From assembly GCF_900091725.1 (NCBI RefSeq), contig NZ_FMBW01000037.1:82872-146871 (forward strand): 64,000 nucleotides of DNA, written 5' to 3'. The DNA comes from Streptomyces sp. DvalAA-43 (GTDB lineage Bacteria; Actinomycetota; Actinomycetes; Streptomycetales; Streptomycetaceae). A program made the position numbers and the translations under genes. This document shows positions 20,617 to 28,847 of the stretch, one piece after another; position 1 is the stretch's first letter, and every line of letters begins with the position of its first letter. Under the pieces are notes generated by a model. That model saw nothing but the letters and a program-made list of their open reading frames with translations. It did not search any database and was not told where the DNA came from.

Positions 20617-20898
20617 TTAGCGGCGCTTCGACTTCCGGTCGTCCTTGACGTGGCCGCGGAAGGTGCGAGTCGGCGAGAACTCGCCGAGCTTGTGGCCGAC
20701 CATCGACTCGGTGACGAACACCGGGACGTGGATCTTGCCGTTGTGCACCGCGATGGTGTGACCCAGCATGGCCGGGACGATCATCGAGCGACGGGACCAG
20801 GTCTTGATGACGTTCTTGGTGCCTGCCTCGTTCTGAACTTCCACCTTCTTGATGAGGTGGCCGTCGACGAAGGGCCCCTTCTTGAGACTGCGCGGCAT
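20617..20898 (-). CDS. rpsS: Small ribosomal subunit protein S19
   Basis: S19 is in the 30S head and contacts S13. Starts [20 protein letters not shown], with the signature [20 protein letters not shown] and the [10 protein letters not shown] block; 93 residues, a normal length. It lies 12 bases after rplB. Confidence 0.97.
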   Translation of the reverse strand: MPRSLKKGPFVDGHLIKKVEVQNEAGTKNVIKTWSRRSMIVPAMLGHTIAVHNGKIHVPVFVTESMVGHKLGEFSPTRTFRGHVKDDRKSKRR

Positions 20899-20910
20899 CT
20901 AAACCCGCTC

Positions 20911-21747
20911 CTAGCGCTTCTTGTTCGTCTTGCGGCGGCGGACGATGTACTTGTTCGATGCCTTCTTCGGCGAACGAGTACGACCCTCCTTCTGACCCCA
21001 CGGCGAGACCGGGTGGCGACCACCGGAGGTCTTGCCTTCACCACCACCGTGCGGGTGGTCAACCGGGTTCATCGCGACACCGCGGACGGTCGGGCGGACG
21101 CCCTTCCAGCGCATGCGGCCGGCCTTGCCCCAGTTGATGTTCGACTGCTCGGCGTTGCCGACCTCGCCGATGGTGGCGCGGCAGCGGGCGTCGACCAGGC
21201 GGATCTCACCCGACGGCATACGAAGGTGGGCCATGGTGCCCTCCTTCGCCAGCAGCTGCACGGAGGCACCCGCGGAACGGGCGAACTTCGCGCCGCCGCC
21301 GGGCCGCAGCTCGATGGCGTGGATGGTCGTACCGACCGGGATGTTGCGCAGCGCCAGGTTGTTGCCGGGCTTGATGTCGGCGGTCGGGCCGTTCTCGACA
21401 CGGTCGCCCTGCGTCAGGCCACGCGGCGCGATGATGTAGCGCTTCTCGCCGTCCGCGTAGTGCAGGAGCGCGATGCGCGCGGTGCGGTTGGGGTCGTACT
21501 CGATGTGCGCGACCTTGGCCGGCACGCCGTCCTTGTCGTGACGACGGAAGTCGATCACTCGGTAGGCGCGCTTGTGGCCACCGCCCTGGTGGCGAACGGT
21601 CACACGACCGGCGTTGTTACGGCCGCCCTTGCTGTGCAGGGGGCGGACCAGCGACTTCTCCGGCGTGGACCGCGTGATCTCGACAAAGTCGGCGACGCTG
21701 GAGCCACGACGGCCCGGGGTCGTCGGCTTGTACTTGCGGATACCCAT
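20911..21747 (-). CDS. rplB: Large ribosomal subunit protein L2
   Basis: L2 is needed for subunit association and peptidyl transferase assembly. Key blocks are the N-terminal [40 protein letters not shown], and the C-terminal [20 protein letters not shown] containing the His essential in this family. Length 278. It follows rplW by 39 bases. Confidence 0.97.
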   Translation of the reverse strand: MGIRKYKPTTPGRRGSSVADFVEITRSTPEKSLVRPLHSKGGRNNAGRVTVRHQGGGHKRAYRVIDFRRHDKDGVPAKVAHIEYDPNRTARIALLHYADGEKRYIIAPRGLTQGDRVENGPTADIKPGNNLALRNIPVGTTIHAIELRPGGGAKFARSAGASVQLLAKEGTMAHLRMPSGEIRLVDARCRATIGEVGNAEQSNINWGKAGRMRWKGVRPTVRGVAMNPVDHPHGGGEGKTSGGRHPVSPWGQKEGRTRSPKKASNKYIVRRRKTNKKR

Positions 21748-21786
21748 TTCTCAGTCCTCGTCCGATTCCGGACGACTCGACCTCCG

Positions 21787-22110
21787 TCAGGAGGTCGGGC
21801 CGCCGAAGATGTCGATACGGTCGCCCTCGGCGAGGGTCACGATGGCGCGCTTCGTGTCGGCGCGCTTGCCGAAACCGGTCTTGGTGCGCTTGCGCTTACC
21901 CTGACGGTTGATCGTGTTGACCCCGGTGACCTTGACCGAGAAGACCGCTTCCACGGCCTGCTTGATCTGGGTCTTGTTGGAGCCGGGCGCGACGATGAAC
22001 GTGTACTTGTTCTCGTCGAGCAGCGCGTAGCTCTTCTCGGACACGACCGGCTTGACGAGAACGTCGCGCGGGTCCGAGTAGGTCTTGCTGGTAACGGTCG
22101 CCTCGCTCAT
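21787..22110 (-). CDS. rplW: Large ribosomal subunit protein L23
   Basis: L23 sits at the tunnel exit and docks signal recognition particle and trigger factor. [20 protein letters not shown] and the [13 protein letters not shown] signature are visible; 107 residues. The ATG overlaps the rplD stop by one base (TGATG). Confidence 0.97.
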   Translation of the reverse strand: MSEATVTSKTYSDPRDVLVKPVVSEKSYALLDENKYTFIVAPGSNKTQIKQAVEAVFSVKVTGVNTINRQGKRKRTKTGFGKRADTKRAIVTLAEGDRIDIFGGPTS

Positions 22111-22760
22111 CAGGCGTCGCTCCCTTCGGTCTCAGCGGTCTGGGGGCCAGACACGAAGGACTCGAAGGCGGCCTGGGTGAAGACCACGTCGTCAGAGACG
22201 ATCACGTCGTACGTGTTCAGCTGGCCCGGCTCCAGGATGTGCACCTGGGGCAGGTTGCGGGCGGACAGCCACGCGGCCTCGTCGGCACGGTCGACGACCA
22301 GGAGCAGGTTCTTGCGCTCCGAGATCTTGCCGAACAGCGTCTTGGCGGCCTTCGTGGAGACTGCACCGTCGACCACGCCGGTGACGACGTGGATGCGGGA
22401 GTGGCGTGCCCGGTCCGAGAGGGCACCGCGCAGGGCGGCGGCCTTCATCTTCTTCGGGGTCCGCTGCGAGTAGTCACGCGGCTGCGGGCCGTGGACGACG
22501 CCACCGCCGGCGAACTGCGGCGCACGGGTCGAACCCTGGCGCGCGCGGCCGGTGCCCTTCTGGCGGTACGGCTTGCGGCCACCGCCACGGACTTCGCCGC
22601 GGGTCTTGGTCTTGTGCGTGCCCTGACGGGCAGCTGCCAGCTGTGCGACGACGACCTGGTGGATCAGCGGAACGCTGGTCTTCGCGTCGAAGATCTCCGC
22701 GGGGAGCTCGACGGTACCGGCCTTGTCGCCTGCCGGCGAAAGGATGTCAATGGTGCTCAT
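22110..22760 (-). CDS. rplD: Large ribosomal subunit protein L4
   Basis: L4 reaches into the exit tunnel; in E. coli it also represses the S10 operon through the leader RNA. The tunnel loop reads [20 protein letters not shown] followed by GGGVVHGP, and the protein begins [19 protein letters not shown] at the ATG chosen (216 residues). Five bases separate it from rplC. Whether it controls the long rpsJ leader found here is unknown. Confidence 0.96.
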   Translation of the reverse strand: MSTIDILSPAGDKAGTVELPAEIFDAKTSVPLIHQVVVAQLAAARQGTHKTKTRGEVRGGGRKPYRQKGTGRARQGSTRAPQFAGGGVVHGPQPRDYSQRTPKKMKAAALRGALSDRARHSRIHVVTGVVDGAVSTKAAKTLFGKISERKNLLLVVDRADEAAWLSARNLPQVHILEPGQLNTYDVIVSDDVVFTQAAFESFVSGPQTAETEGSDA

Positions 22761-22764
22761 TACC

Positions 22765-23409
22765 TCAAGCCCCCTTGGCCGCGGTACGGACCAGGACGAG
22801 GCCGCCGTTCGGACCGGGGACTGCGCCCTTGATGAGGAGCAGACCCTTCTCCGCGTCAACCGCGTGGATGGTCAGGTTCTGGGTGGTGACACGCTCGTTG
22901 CCCATGCGACCCGCCATGCGCATGCCCTTGAAGACACGGCCGGGGGTGGCACAGCCACCGATGGAGCCAGGCATACGGTGCACACGGTGGGCACCGTGGG
23001 ACGCCTTGCCACCCTTGAAGTTGTGACGCTTCATCACACCGGCGAAGCCCTTGCCCTTGCTCTTGCCCGTGACGTCGACCTTGACGCCGGACTCGAACAC
23101 CTCGGCAGTGACTTCCTGGCCCAGCGTGTACTCGCTGGCGTCAGGGGTGCGGAGCTCCACCAGGTGGCGGCGCGGGGTCACGTCGGCCTTGGCGAAGTGG
23201 CCCTTGAGGGGCTTGTTCACCTTGCGGGGGTCGATCTCGCCGAAGGCGATCTGGACTGCCTCGTAGCCGTCGTTGTCGTTCGTGCGGACCTGGGTGACGA
23301 CGCAGGGCCCGGCCTTGACGACGGTCACCGGGACGACCCGGTTGTTCTCGTCCCAGACCTGGGTCATGCCGAGCTTCTCGCCCAGGACGCCCTTAATGTT
23401 CTTAGCCAT
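22765..23409 (-). CDS. rplC: Large ribosomal subunit protein L3
   Basis: L3 is an assembly initiator with a loop near the peptidyl transferase centre. The protein starts [20 protein letters not shown] (ATG at 23409; an upstream in-frame start would add four residues) and carries the signature [20 protein letters not shown] followed by [19 protein letters not shown]. Length 214. Confidence 0.97.
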   Translation of the reverse strand: MAKNIKGVLGEKLGMTQVWDENNRVVPVTVVKAGPCVVTQVRTNDNDGYEAVQIAFGEIDPRKVNKPLKGHFAKADVTPRRHLVELRTPDASEYTLGQEVTAEVFESGVKVDVTGKSKGKGFAGVMKRHNFKGGKASHGAHRVHRMPGSIGGCATPGRVFKGMRMAGRMGNERVTTQNLTIHAVDAEKGLLLIKGAVPGPNGGLVLVRTAAKGA

Positions 23410-23422
23410 CTCGCGCGTCACC

Positions 23423-23731
23423 TCAGAGCTTGATCTCGATGTCGACGCCGGCCGGCAGGTCGAGACGCATCAGCGAGTCAACCGTCTTCGGCGTGGGGTC
23501 GAGGATGTCGATGAGGCGCTTGTGCGTGCGCATCTCGAAGTGCTCGCGCGAGTCCTTGTACTTGTGCGGCGACTTGATGACGCAGTACACGTTCTTCTCA
23601 GTGGGCAGCGGCACCGGGCCCGCGACCGACGCACCAGTGCGGGTCACCGTCTCGACGATCTTCTTCGCCGAGGAGTCGATGACCTCGTGGTCGTAGGCCT
23701 TGAGCCGGATGCGGATCTTCTGTCCCGCCAT
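23423..23731 (-). CDS. rpsJ: Small ribosomal subunit protein S10 (NusE)
   Basis: S10 is in the 30S head and also works as NusE, joining NusG in transcription-translation coupling. It starts [20 protein letters not shown] and contains the signature [20 protein letters not shown] and [14 protein letters not shown]; 102 residues. It is the first gene of the S10 cluster, after a leader of about 360 bases. The ribosome-binding site is weak or unusual (ACTACTAGTAGCC immediately before ATG). Confidence 0.97.
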   Translation of the reverse strand: MAGQKIRIRLKAYDHEVIDSSAKKIVETVTRTGASVAGPVPLPTEKNVYCVIKSPHKYKDSREHFEMRTHKRLIDILDPTPKTVDSLMRLDLPAGVDIEIKL

Positions 23732-24087
23732 GGCTACTAGTAGTCCTGTCTCTCGTAACGCTCTGGAACCCGGGGGCTCTGACGACTCCACCTCCGACCC
23801 ACGCGGTCGGGCGTGTCGCATCCCCTCTACGCAGATCTCCCGAAGGATTTCCCAACCAAGGGGGTGCGGGCCCGAGGACCGCAGGACCGGGGGCGAAACA
23901 CCCACCGGGCGCCTGGCCGGTGCCCCACTGACGCTTCCCGGAAGATTCCCGTACGTCCGACCCACGAGGGGTCGACGAGTACTGTGGGACTCGCTTCCGG
24001 TCCTCCCGGCGGGAGGCGCGCAGCATTGACACTCAACCGAGCAACCTGGTCAGTGTGCCATACGGGGCGTGAGCCTGGCCAATCGGG
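23732..24087 (-). promoter_or_regulatory. Long 5' leader of rpsJ with a hairpin shared with rpsL
   Basis: No gene is seen in this stretch. From the promoter at 24094-24121 to the rpsJ ATG the transcript would carry a leader of about 355 bases. It includes CCGACC-GCGTG-GGTCGG, a six-base-pair hairpin (within 23794-23811), preceded by CGACACG; an almost identical block occurs in the rpsL leader at 35503-35520. Two CGAC copies could compete for one GUCG partner, which would let the RNA switch folds. A regulatory role is inferred. Confidence 0.55.
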
Positions 24088-24093
24088 CGGAGG

Positions 24094-24121
24094 ATCTTAC
24101 CCCTCGTGCTCGTTCGGTCAA
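24094..24121 (-). promoter_or_regulatory. Promoter of the S10 operon
   Basis: TTGACC (24121-24116) and TAAGAT (24099-24094) are spaced by 16 bases on the minus strand, a good match to the vegetative sigma consensus. It points toward rpsJ. The opposite strand begins the RNA ligase gene region, so this is a divergent promoter zone. Confidence 0.75.
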
Positions 24122-24194
24122 ACGCGGGCGCGCAGCGGGCGCCGTGCCGGGCACCCCCATCGTAATCGGGTCGAGCGGTGCGCACGGCCCCACC

Positions 24195-24200
24195 TAGAGT
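24195..24200 (+). promoter_or_regulatory. Possible -10 box for the RNA-repair genes
   Basis: TAGAGT reads toward the ligase gene 40 bases before its ATG, with a poor -35 (TCGAGC) 18 bases upstream. It is the only candidate seen between the rpsJ promoter and the start codon, and the match is modest. Confidence 0.35.
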
Positions 24201-24240
24201 GACCGGCCGGGCAGAACCGTCGTCACCAGGGGCATCGATC

Positions 24241-25911
24241 ATGCGTACGCACTATCCACGCACCGCCCATCTGCCCTGGTCACCCGGGGCCACCTCGGAC
24301 GACGTACGCATCGCGGATCTCGCCGCGCTGACCGGCCGCGAGGTCGTCGTCACCGAGAAGCTGGACGGCGAGAACACCACGCTCTACGCCGACGGGCTCC
24401 ACGCCCGCTCCCTCGATTCCGCGCACCACCCCTCGCGGGGCTGGGTGAAGGCGCTCCAGGGCCGGGTCGGGGCGCGCGTCCCCGACGGGTGGCGGGTCTG
24501 CGGCGAGAACATGTTCGCCCGCCACTCGCTCCCGTACGACGGTCTGGAGAGCTTCTTCTACGGCTTCTCCGTCTGGGACGGGGAGCGCTGTCTGGGCTGG
24601 GACCGGACCGCGGAGTTCCTGCGGGATCTGGGGATACCGGTGCCGCCCGTGCTGTGGCGGGGAGTGTTCGACGCCCGTGCCGAGACGGCGCTGCGGGCGC
24701 TGAAGCTCGACACCGCACGGCAGGAGGGATACGTCGTACGGCCCGCGGACGGCTTCGGGGCGGCGGACTTCGGGCGGCTGGTGGCCAAGTGGGTGCGGCC
24801 GGGTCACGTACGGACCGATACGCACTGGATGCACGCCGCCGTCGTACCGAACGGGCTCGGCCCGGCCGCCGCCCTGTGGGCCGTACGGTCCGGGGCGCCG
24901 GTCGACGCGGCGGCGCTGGCCGCCGCCGCGGGCACGGACGCGGGGGACGCCGGGGCCGCCGCCGCGATGGGCGACGCCGTGGACGCACTGGGCCGGACGG
25001 GCGAGGACCGGCTGGCCGGGGTGGTGGCCGCGCTGCTGCACCGGTCCCGCCGCGCCGCGCTCGCCCCCGCGCTGGCCCCCGCGCTCGGGATGCCGCTCGC
25101 CCGCCGCGTCGCGGACCTGGTCGGGCTGCACCCCGGGCTGCACCGCCCGTATCCGGACGAGGAGCGCCGCACCGGACTGGTCCGGATGTCGTTCGCCGCC
25201 GATCTGCCGCTGCTGCACGCGCTGGCCGCCACGGTGGCGGAGACCGCCGGGGCGCGGGAGCAGGTGGAGTGGTCGGCGCTGTACGCGGAGGACGTGAGCG
25301 AACCGGCCGGGCTGCGGGAGGCGTTCGCGGATCTGGAGCCGGACGCCGCCGACCGCTGCCTGGCGCAGGCCCGGGAGGCGTACGCGCTGGGCCGGGTCAC
25401 CACCGCCGAGGAGGCGGTCGCCGCGACCTGGCGCTGGCGGGGCGGGGAGTTCCCGCGCCTGGTCCAGCTGGTCGGCCCGTCCGGCAGCGGCAAGAGCACC
25501 TTCGGGCGCGCCCTGCCCGGCGTCGACACCTGTCTCTCGCTCGACGACCTGCGCTCCGCACGGGGTTCGCGCGCCGACCAGAAGGCCAACGGGGACGTGC
25601 TGCGCGAGGGTCTCGACCGGCTGGACGCCGCGCTCACGGCGGGCTCCACGGTGGTCTGGGACGCCACCTCGCTCAACGCGCACCAGCGCTCCCTGGTGCA
25701 CGCGGTCGCCCGGCGCCGGGACGCGCTGCTCACCCACGCCGTGGCCCTGGTGGACGAGGCGGAGCTGATCCGGCGCAACGGACGCCGCAGCCACCCCGTG
25801 CCGCCCGGGGTGCTGGCCTCGCAGCTGCGCAGATTCGTGCCCCCGTACCCCGGCCAGGCCCACCGCACCTGGTACATCGGCGCGAGCGGGACCGTGGAGG
25901 ACAGGGCGTAG
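24241..25911 (+). CDS. RNA ligase - polynucleotide kinase fusion
   Basis: A predicted RNA-repair enzyme of 556 residues. The N-terminal ligase domain (about 1-205) has the nucleotidyltransferase motifs in order: K40-L-D-G-E-N with the lysine that would be adenylated, CGENMF, FYGFSVWD, EGYVVR (Glu162) and LVAKWVR (Lys183). Residues about 205-405 are Ala-rich and helical with no recognised domain and no HD phosphohydrolase motif. The C-terminal part (about 405-556) is a T4-Pnkp-like kinase with P-loop GPSGSGKST (Lys418) and VWDATSLNAHQR. Together they could phosphorylate a 5'-OH and seal RNA ends. The ATG at 24241 has AGGGGC upstream; an in-frame GTG at 24178 is less likely. The next gene starts directly after its stop. 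Confidence 0.82.
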   Translation: MRTHYPRTAHLPWSPGATSDDVRIADLAALTGREVVVTEKLDGENTTLYADGLHARSLDSAHHPSRGWVKALQGRVGARVPDGWRVCGENMFARHSLPYDGLESFFYGFSVWDGERCLGWDRTAEFLRDLGIPVPPVLWRGVFDARAETALRALKLDTARQEGYVVRPADGFGAADFGRLVAKWVRPGHVRTDTHWMHAAVVPNGLGPAAALWAVRSGAPVDAAALAAAAGTDAGDAGAAAAMGDAVDALGRTGEDRLAGVVAALLHRSRRAALAPALAPALGMPLARRVADLVGLHPGLHRPYPDEERRTGLVRMSFAADLPLLHALAATVAETAGAREQVEWSALYAEDVSEPAGLREAFADLEPDAADRCLAQAREAYALGRVTTAEEAVAATWRWRGGEFPRLVQLVGPSGSGKSTFGRALPGVDTCLSLDDLRSARGSRADQKANGDVLREGLDRLDAALTAGSTVVWDATSLNAHQRSLVHAVARRRDALLTHAVALVDEAELIRRNGRRSHPVPPGVLASQLRRFVPPYPGQAHRTWYIGASGTVEDRA

Positions 25912-28194
25912 ATGCGTACCAGCGAGGAGATCTACCACCGGGTCCGCTGGGACACCCGGTTCGATCCGGCGCGCTTCGTGCTGGGCGTGGCGCAGCGCGG
26001 CACCGTGCCCAAGCGGGTGCCGCTGCCCCGCTTCACGCCCGGCGGGGACATCCCCTGGCACCGGGTGCTGTTCATCGAGGCGGACGGCGAGGTGGTGTGG
26101 GACCGGTCCTCGGGCGTGGACCGGATCGACGCCACGGACGCCGGGCGGGTGCGCGCCCCGCGCCGGCTGCCGTCCCCGTACTTCGTCTCCCGCACCCCGC
26201 ACGCGTTCTCGGCACCCGACGCCGCCTGGGCGCCCGTGCCCGAGGACGCTCCGGCGCCCACGCCGTCCTCCGGTCCCCTGACGCTGCTGACCTGGAACAC
26301 GCTCTGGGACCGCTACGACAGCGACCGTATCGACACCGCCCGGCGCCGGCCGCTCCTGCTCGATGCCCTGCGCGCCGCCGACGCCGATGTCATCGCCCTC
26401 CAGGAGGCCGAACCGGCCCTGCTCGCCCTGCTGTTGGCGGCGCCCTGGGTCCGCGAGGGCTACACGCTCTGGGCCGATCCGGCCGGCCGGGACGTCGCCG
26501 ACTGCGGGCTGCTGCTGCTCAGCAGGGTCCCGGTGCGCGAGGCGGGCCTGCACGCCCTCGGCCCGCACAAGGCGGTCGCGGCCGTGGTCGTGGACGGTCC
26601 GGGCGGACCGGTCACGGTCGCGGCGACCCACCTCAGCAGCGACCACTCGCCCGACGGCGCCCGCCGCCGCGACGCCGAACTGTCCGATCTGGCAACGGGG
26701 CTGGCGGCGATCGAGGGCGAGGTGGCGCTGCTCGGCGACTTCAACGACGGCGGGGACACCCCGCAGGACCGACTGGGGATGACGGACGCCTGGAGCCGGG
26801 TGCACGGCCCGGACGACCGGACGCCCACCTTCGACCCCTCGGTCAACCCGCTGGCCGCCGTCTCCTCCCTGACCGGGCGGGTGTCCCGGCTGGACCGGGT
26901 GCTGGTCCGCCCGGACGGGCTGCGGCCCGCCTCGGCGGCGCTGCTGGGCGATGTCCCCGCACCGGACGGGCTGTACGTCTCGGACCACTTCGGGGTACGG
27001 GTCGAGCTGGCCGCCGACGCGGCGGAGGAGGCGGCCGGGACGGATCCGGCGGAGGAGGAGCGCGCGGCCGGGATCGTGCGCCGGGTGGCCGCCGCCCTGG
27101 CCGAAGGCCGTGTCCACCTGTCCGGCTCGCGCCGGATGGGCTGTGCGCTGCCCGGCGCGGACGTGGACCTGGTCGCGGCGCTGCCCGGTGCGGTGGATCT
27201 GCCGGGGGTACGTCTCCGGCTGGCCGCGGCCCTGCCGGACGCTGAGGGCCTGCGCGAGGTGACCGGTGCCCGTGTGCCGGGGCTGCGGTTCTCGCTCGAC
27301 GGGCTCGGGGTGGACCTGGTGACCGTGGCGACGGGTGACCTCGCCCCGGCCGCGGCGGTGTCCCGGCGGGCCGAGCTGGGCGAGGCGGCGGCCACGGCCC
27401 TGAGCGCGGTGAGCGACGCGGACGCCGTGCTCGCGGCGGCGGACCCGCACCGGGCGGCGTTCACCCGGCTCGCCCGCGAGGTGAAGGGCTGGGCGCGGGC
27501 ACGCGGCCTGGACTCCGCCCCGTGCGGCGGGCTGCCCGGCCTCGCCTGGTCGGTGCTGGCGGCCCGCACCGCCCACGAGTCGGGCGACCTGCTCCCGCTC
27601 CCCCTGCTCAGGCACTTCTTCGCCCCCTGGGCGGCCTGGGACTGGGACCGCGCGGTCGGCCTCGGCGGGACGGGCGGACTCGACCGGGCGGTCGGCTCCG
27701 GCGCAACCGCCGACACCGTCGTACTCCCCCTCACCGTCCTGACCCCCACCGCCCCCGTCCACTCCTGCACCACGCAGGTCTCCCCCGCCGGCCGCGACCT
27801 GGTCACCGAGGAGCTCTTCCGCGCCTGGGAGATCCTGGAGTCCGCCCCCGACTCCGGCCCCGTACCGCACGCCCTGCTCCACGCCCCGCCACCGCTGCAC
27901 GCGCGCCACTCCGCCTGGGCGATCGTCTCCGTGCGGCACGGCGCGGACGAGGGGCGCTTCCGCGGCCGCCTCCTGGCCCTGCTCACCGCGCTCGCGGAGG
28001 CGGGCTCCCCGGACGCGCACGCCTGGCCGCGCCCGTGCGGCACCGACGCCTCCCATGTCCAGTACGCCATCGGCCTGGGCCGCACCCCGCCCGACGGGGC
28101 CCGGCTCGCGGAGATCGGCGCGCGGCTGCTGCACGGCATCCCGGAGGCGGGACTGCGCCGGGCGGACCGCGCGCAGGCGCCGGACCTGCGGTGA
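25912..28194 (+). CDS. MJ1316/DUF504 - EEP phosphoesterase - poly(A)-polymerase-like nucleotidyltransferase fusion
   Basis: A 760-residue multidomain protein. Residues 1-95 match the MJ1316/DUF504 domain (MRTSEEIYHRVRWDTRFDP, then IPWHRV and GEVVWDR), predicted in the literature to bind RNA ends with cyclic phosphates. Residues about 121-365 are an endonuclease/exonuclease/phosphatase domain with all catalytic motifs: WNTLWD (Asn129), LQEAE (Glu165), GDFND (Asp276, Asn278) and SDH (Asp358, His359). Residues about 383-500 are a nucleotidyltransferase with GS (405-406), Asp417, Asp419 and Asp468, followed by a poly(A)-polymerase-like helical region (LAREVKGWARARGL) and a C-terminal alpha/beta domain. 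It abuts the ligase-kinase stop, so the two are one operon. The inferred job is end healing or tailing of broken RNA. Confidence 0.8.
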   Translation: MRTSEEIYHRVRWDTRFDPARFVLGVAQRGTVPKRVPLPRFTPGGDIPWHRVLFIEADGEVVWDRSSGVDRIDATDAGRVRAPRRLPSPYFVSRTPHAFSAPDAAWAPVPEDAPAPTPSSGPLTLLTWNTLWDRYDSDRIDTARRRPLLLDALRAADADVIALQEAEPALLALLLAAPWVREGYTLWADPAGRDVADCGLLLLSRVPVREAGLHALGPHKAVAAVVVDGPGGPVTVAATHLSSDHSPDGARRRDAELSDLATGLAAIEGEVALLGDFNDGGDTPQDRLGMTDAWSRVHGPDDRTPTFDPSVNPLAAVSSLTGRVSRLDRVLVRPDGLRPASAALLGDVPAPDGLYVSDHFGVRVELAADAAEEAAGTDPAEEERAAGIVRRVAAALAEGRVHLSGSRRMGCALPGADVDLVAALPGAVDLPGVRLRLAAALPDAEGLREVTGARVPGLRFSLDGLGVDLVTVATGDLAPAAAVSRRAELGEAAATALSAVSDADAVLAAADPHRAAFTRLAREVKGWARARGLDSAPCGGLPGLAWSVLAARTAHESGDLLPLPLLRHFFAPWAAWDWDRAVGLGGTGGLDRAVGSGATADTVVLPLTVLTPTAPVHSCTTQVSPAGRDLVTEELFRAWEILESAPDSGPVPHALLHAPPPLHARHSAWAIVSVRHGADEGRFRGRLLALLTALAEAGSPDAHAWPRPCGTDASHVQYAIGLGRTPPDGARLAEIGARLLHGIPEAGLRRADRAQAPDLR

Positions 28195-28217
28195 CGGCGG
28201 TCGGCGAGAATCCGCCC

Positions 28218-28682
28218 ATGGACACCGGTACCACCAGCACCACCCCCTGGACCCTGCGCCCCGCCCGCCCCGAGGACGTCGAGGCCATCGCCGAACTCAG
28301 GGCCGTCGTGATGCGCCCCGACCTGGAGCGGCTCGGGCGTTACGACGAGCACCGGGTACGACAGCGCCTGCGGGACGTCTACGCGCCGGAGCACACCACG
28401 GTCGTCCTCGCGGACGGGGAGTTCGCGGGCTGCGTCACCCTGCGCCCGGTCGAGGGCGGGCTGTGGCTGGAGAACTTCTACCTCTCCCCCGCCCTCCACG
28501 GGCGCGGCATCGGCACCGCGGTGCTCCGTACGCTGCTCGCGCGGGCCGACCGGGACGGCGCGACCGTCCGGCTGGACGTGCTGCGGGGCAGCGCCGCCCG
28601 CGCGCTCTACGAACGGCACGGATTCACCGAGGAGCGGCAGGACCCGGTCGATGTGTTCATGGTGCGTACACCGGTGAGTTGA
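28218..28682 (+). CDS. GNAT family N-acetyltransferase
   Basis: A 154-residue single GNAT domain: the N-terminal WTLRPARPEDVEAIAELR, the acetyl-CoA loop LSPALHGRGIGTAVLR (the R/Q-x2-G-x-G/A motif) and the C-terminal ALYERHGF. The substrate is unknown. It begins 23 bases after the multidomain RNA-repair gene in the same direction and may be its third operon member, but GAGAAT just before the ATG could also be a -10 box for a leaderless transcript, so co-transcription is uncertain. Confidence 0.85.
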   Translation: MDTGTTSTTPWTLRPARPEDVEAIAELRAVVMRPDLERLGRYDEHRVRQRLRDVYAPEHTTVVLADGEFAGCVTLRPVEGGLWLENFYLSPALHGRGIGTAVLRTLLARADRDGATVRLDVLRGSAARALYERHGFTEERQDPVDVFMVRTPVS

Positions 28683-28847
28683 GCCGTCCGGGTCACATCA
28701 TCGGATATCCAGGCAACCCGCCTCCGGGAATCTCCGTCTATCCCCCCGCAGCAGCGGCCGTCCCCCGCCGTGGCCTGCACGGATTCGGCACGCAGCACAG
28801 GGCCGCACAGCCGCTCGCCGCTGCGGGGGAAGTGGACGGAGCACGGT

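Noticed and set aside
24280..28134. An antisense reading frame of more than 1200 codons opposite the RNA-repair genes.
   Set aside because: It lies opposite the third-position GC pattern of the plus-strand genes, has low-complexity Gly/Arg/Ala/Gln/His composition and no motif. Long antisense frames are common in Streptomyces.
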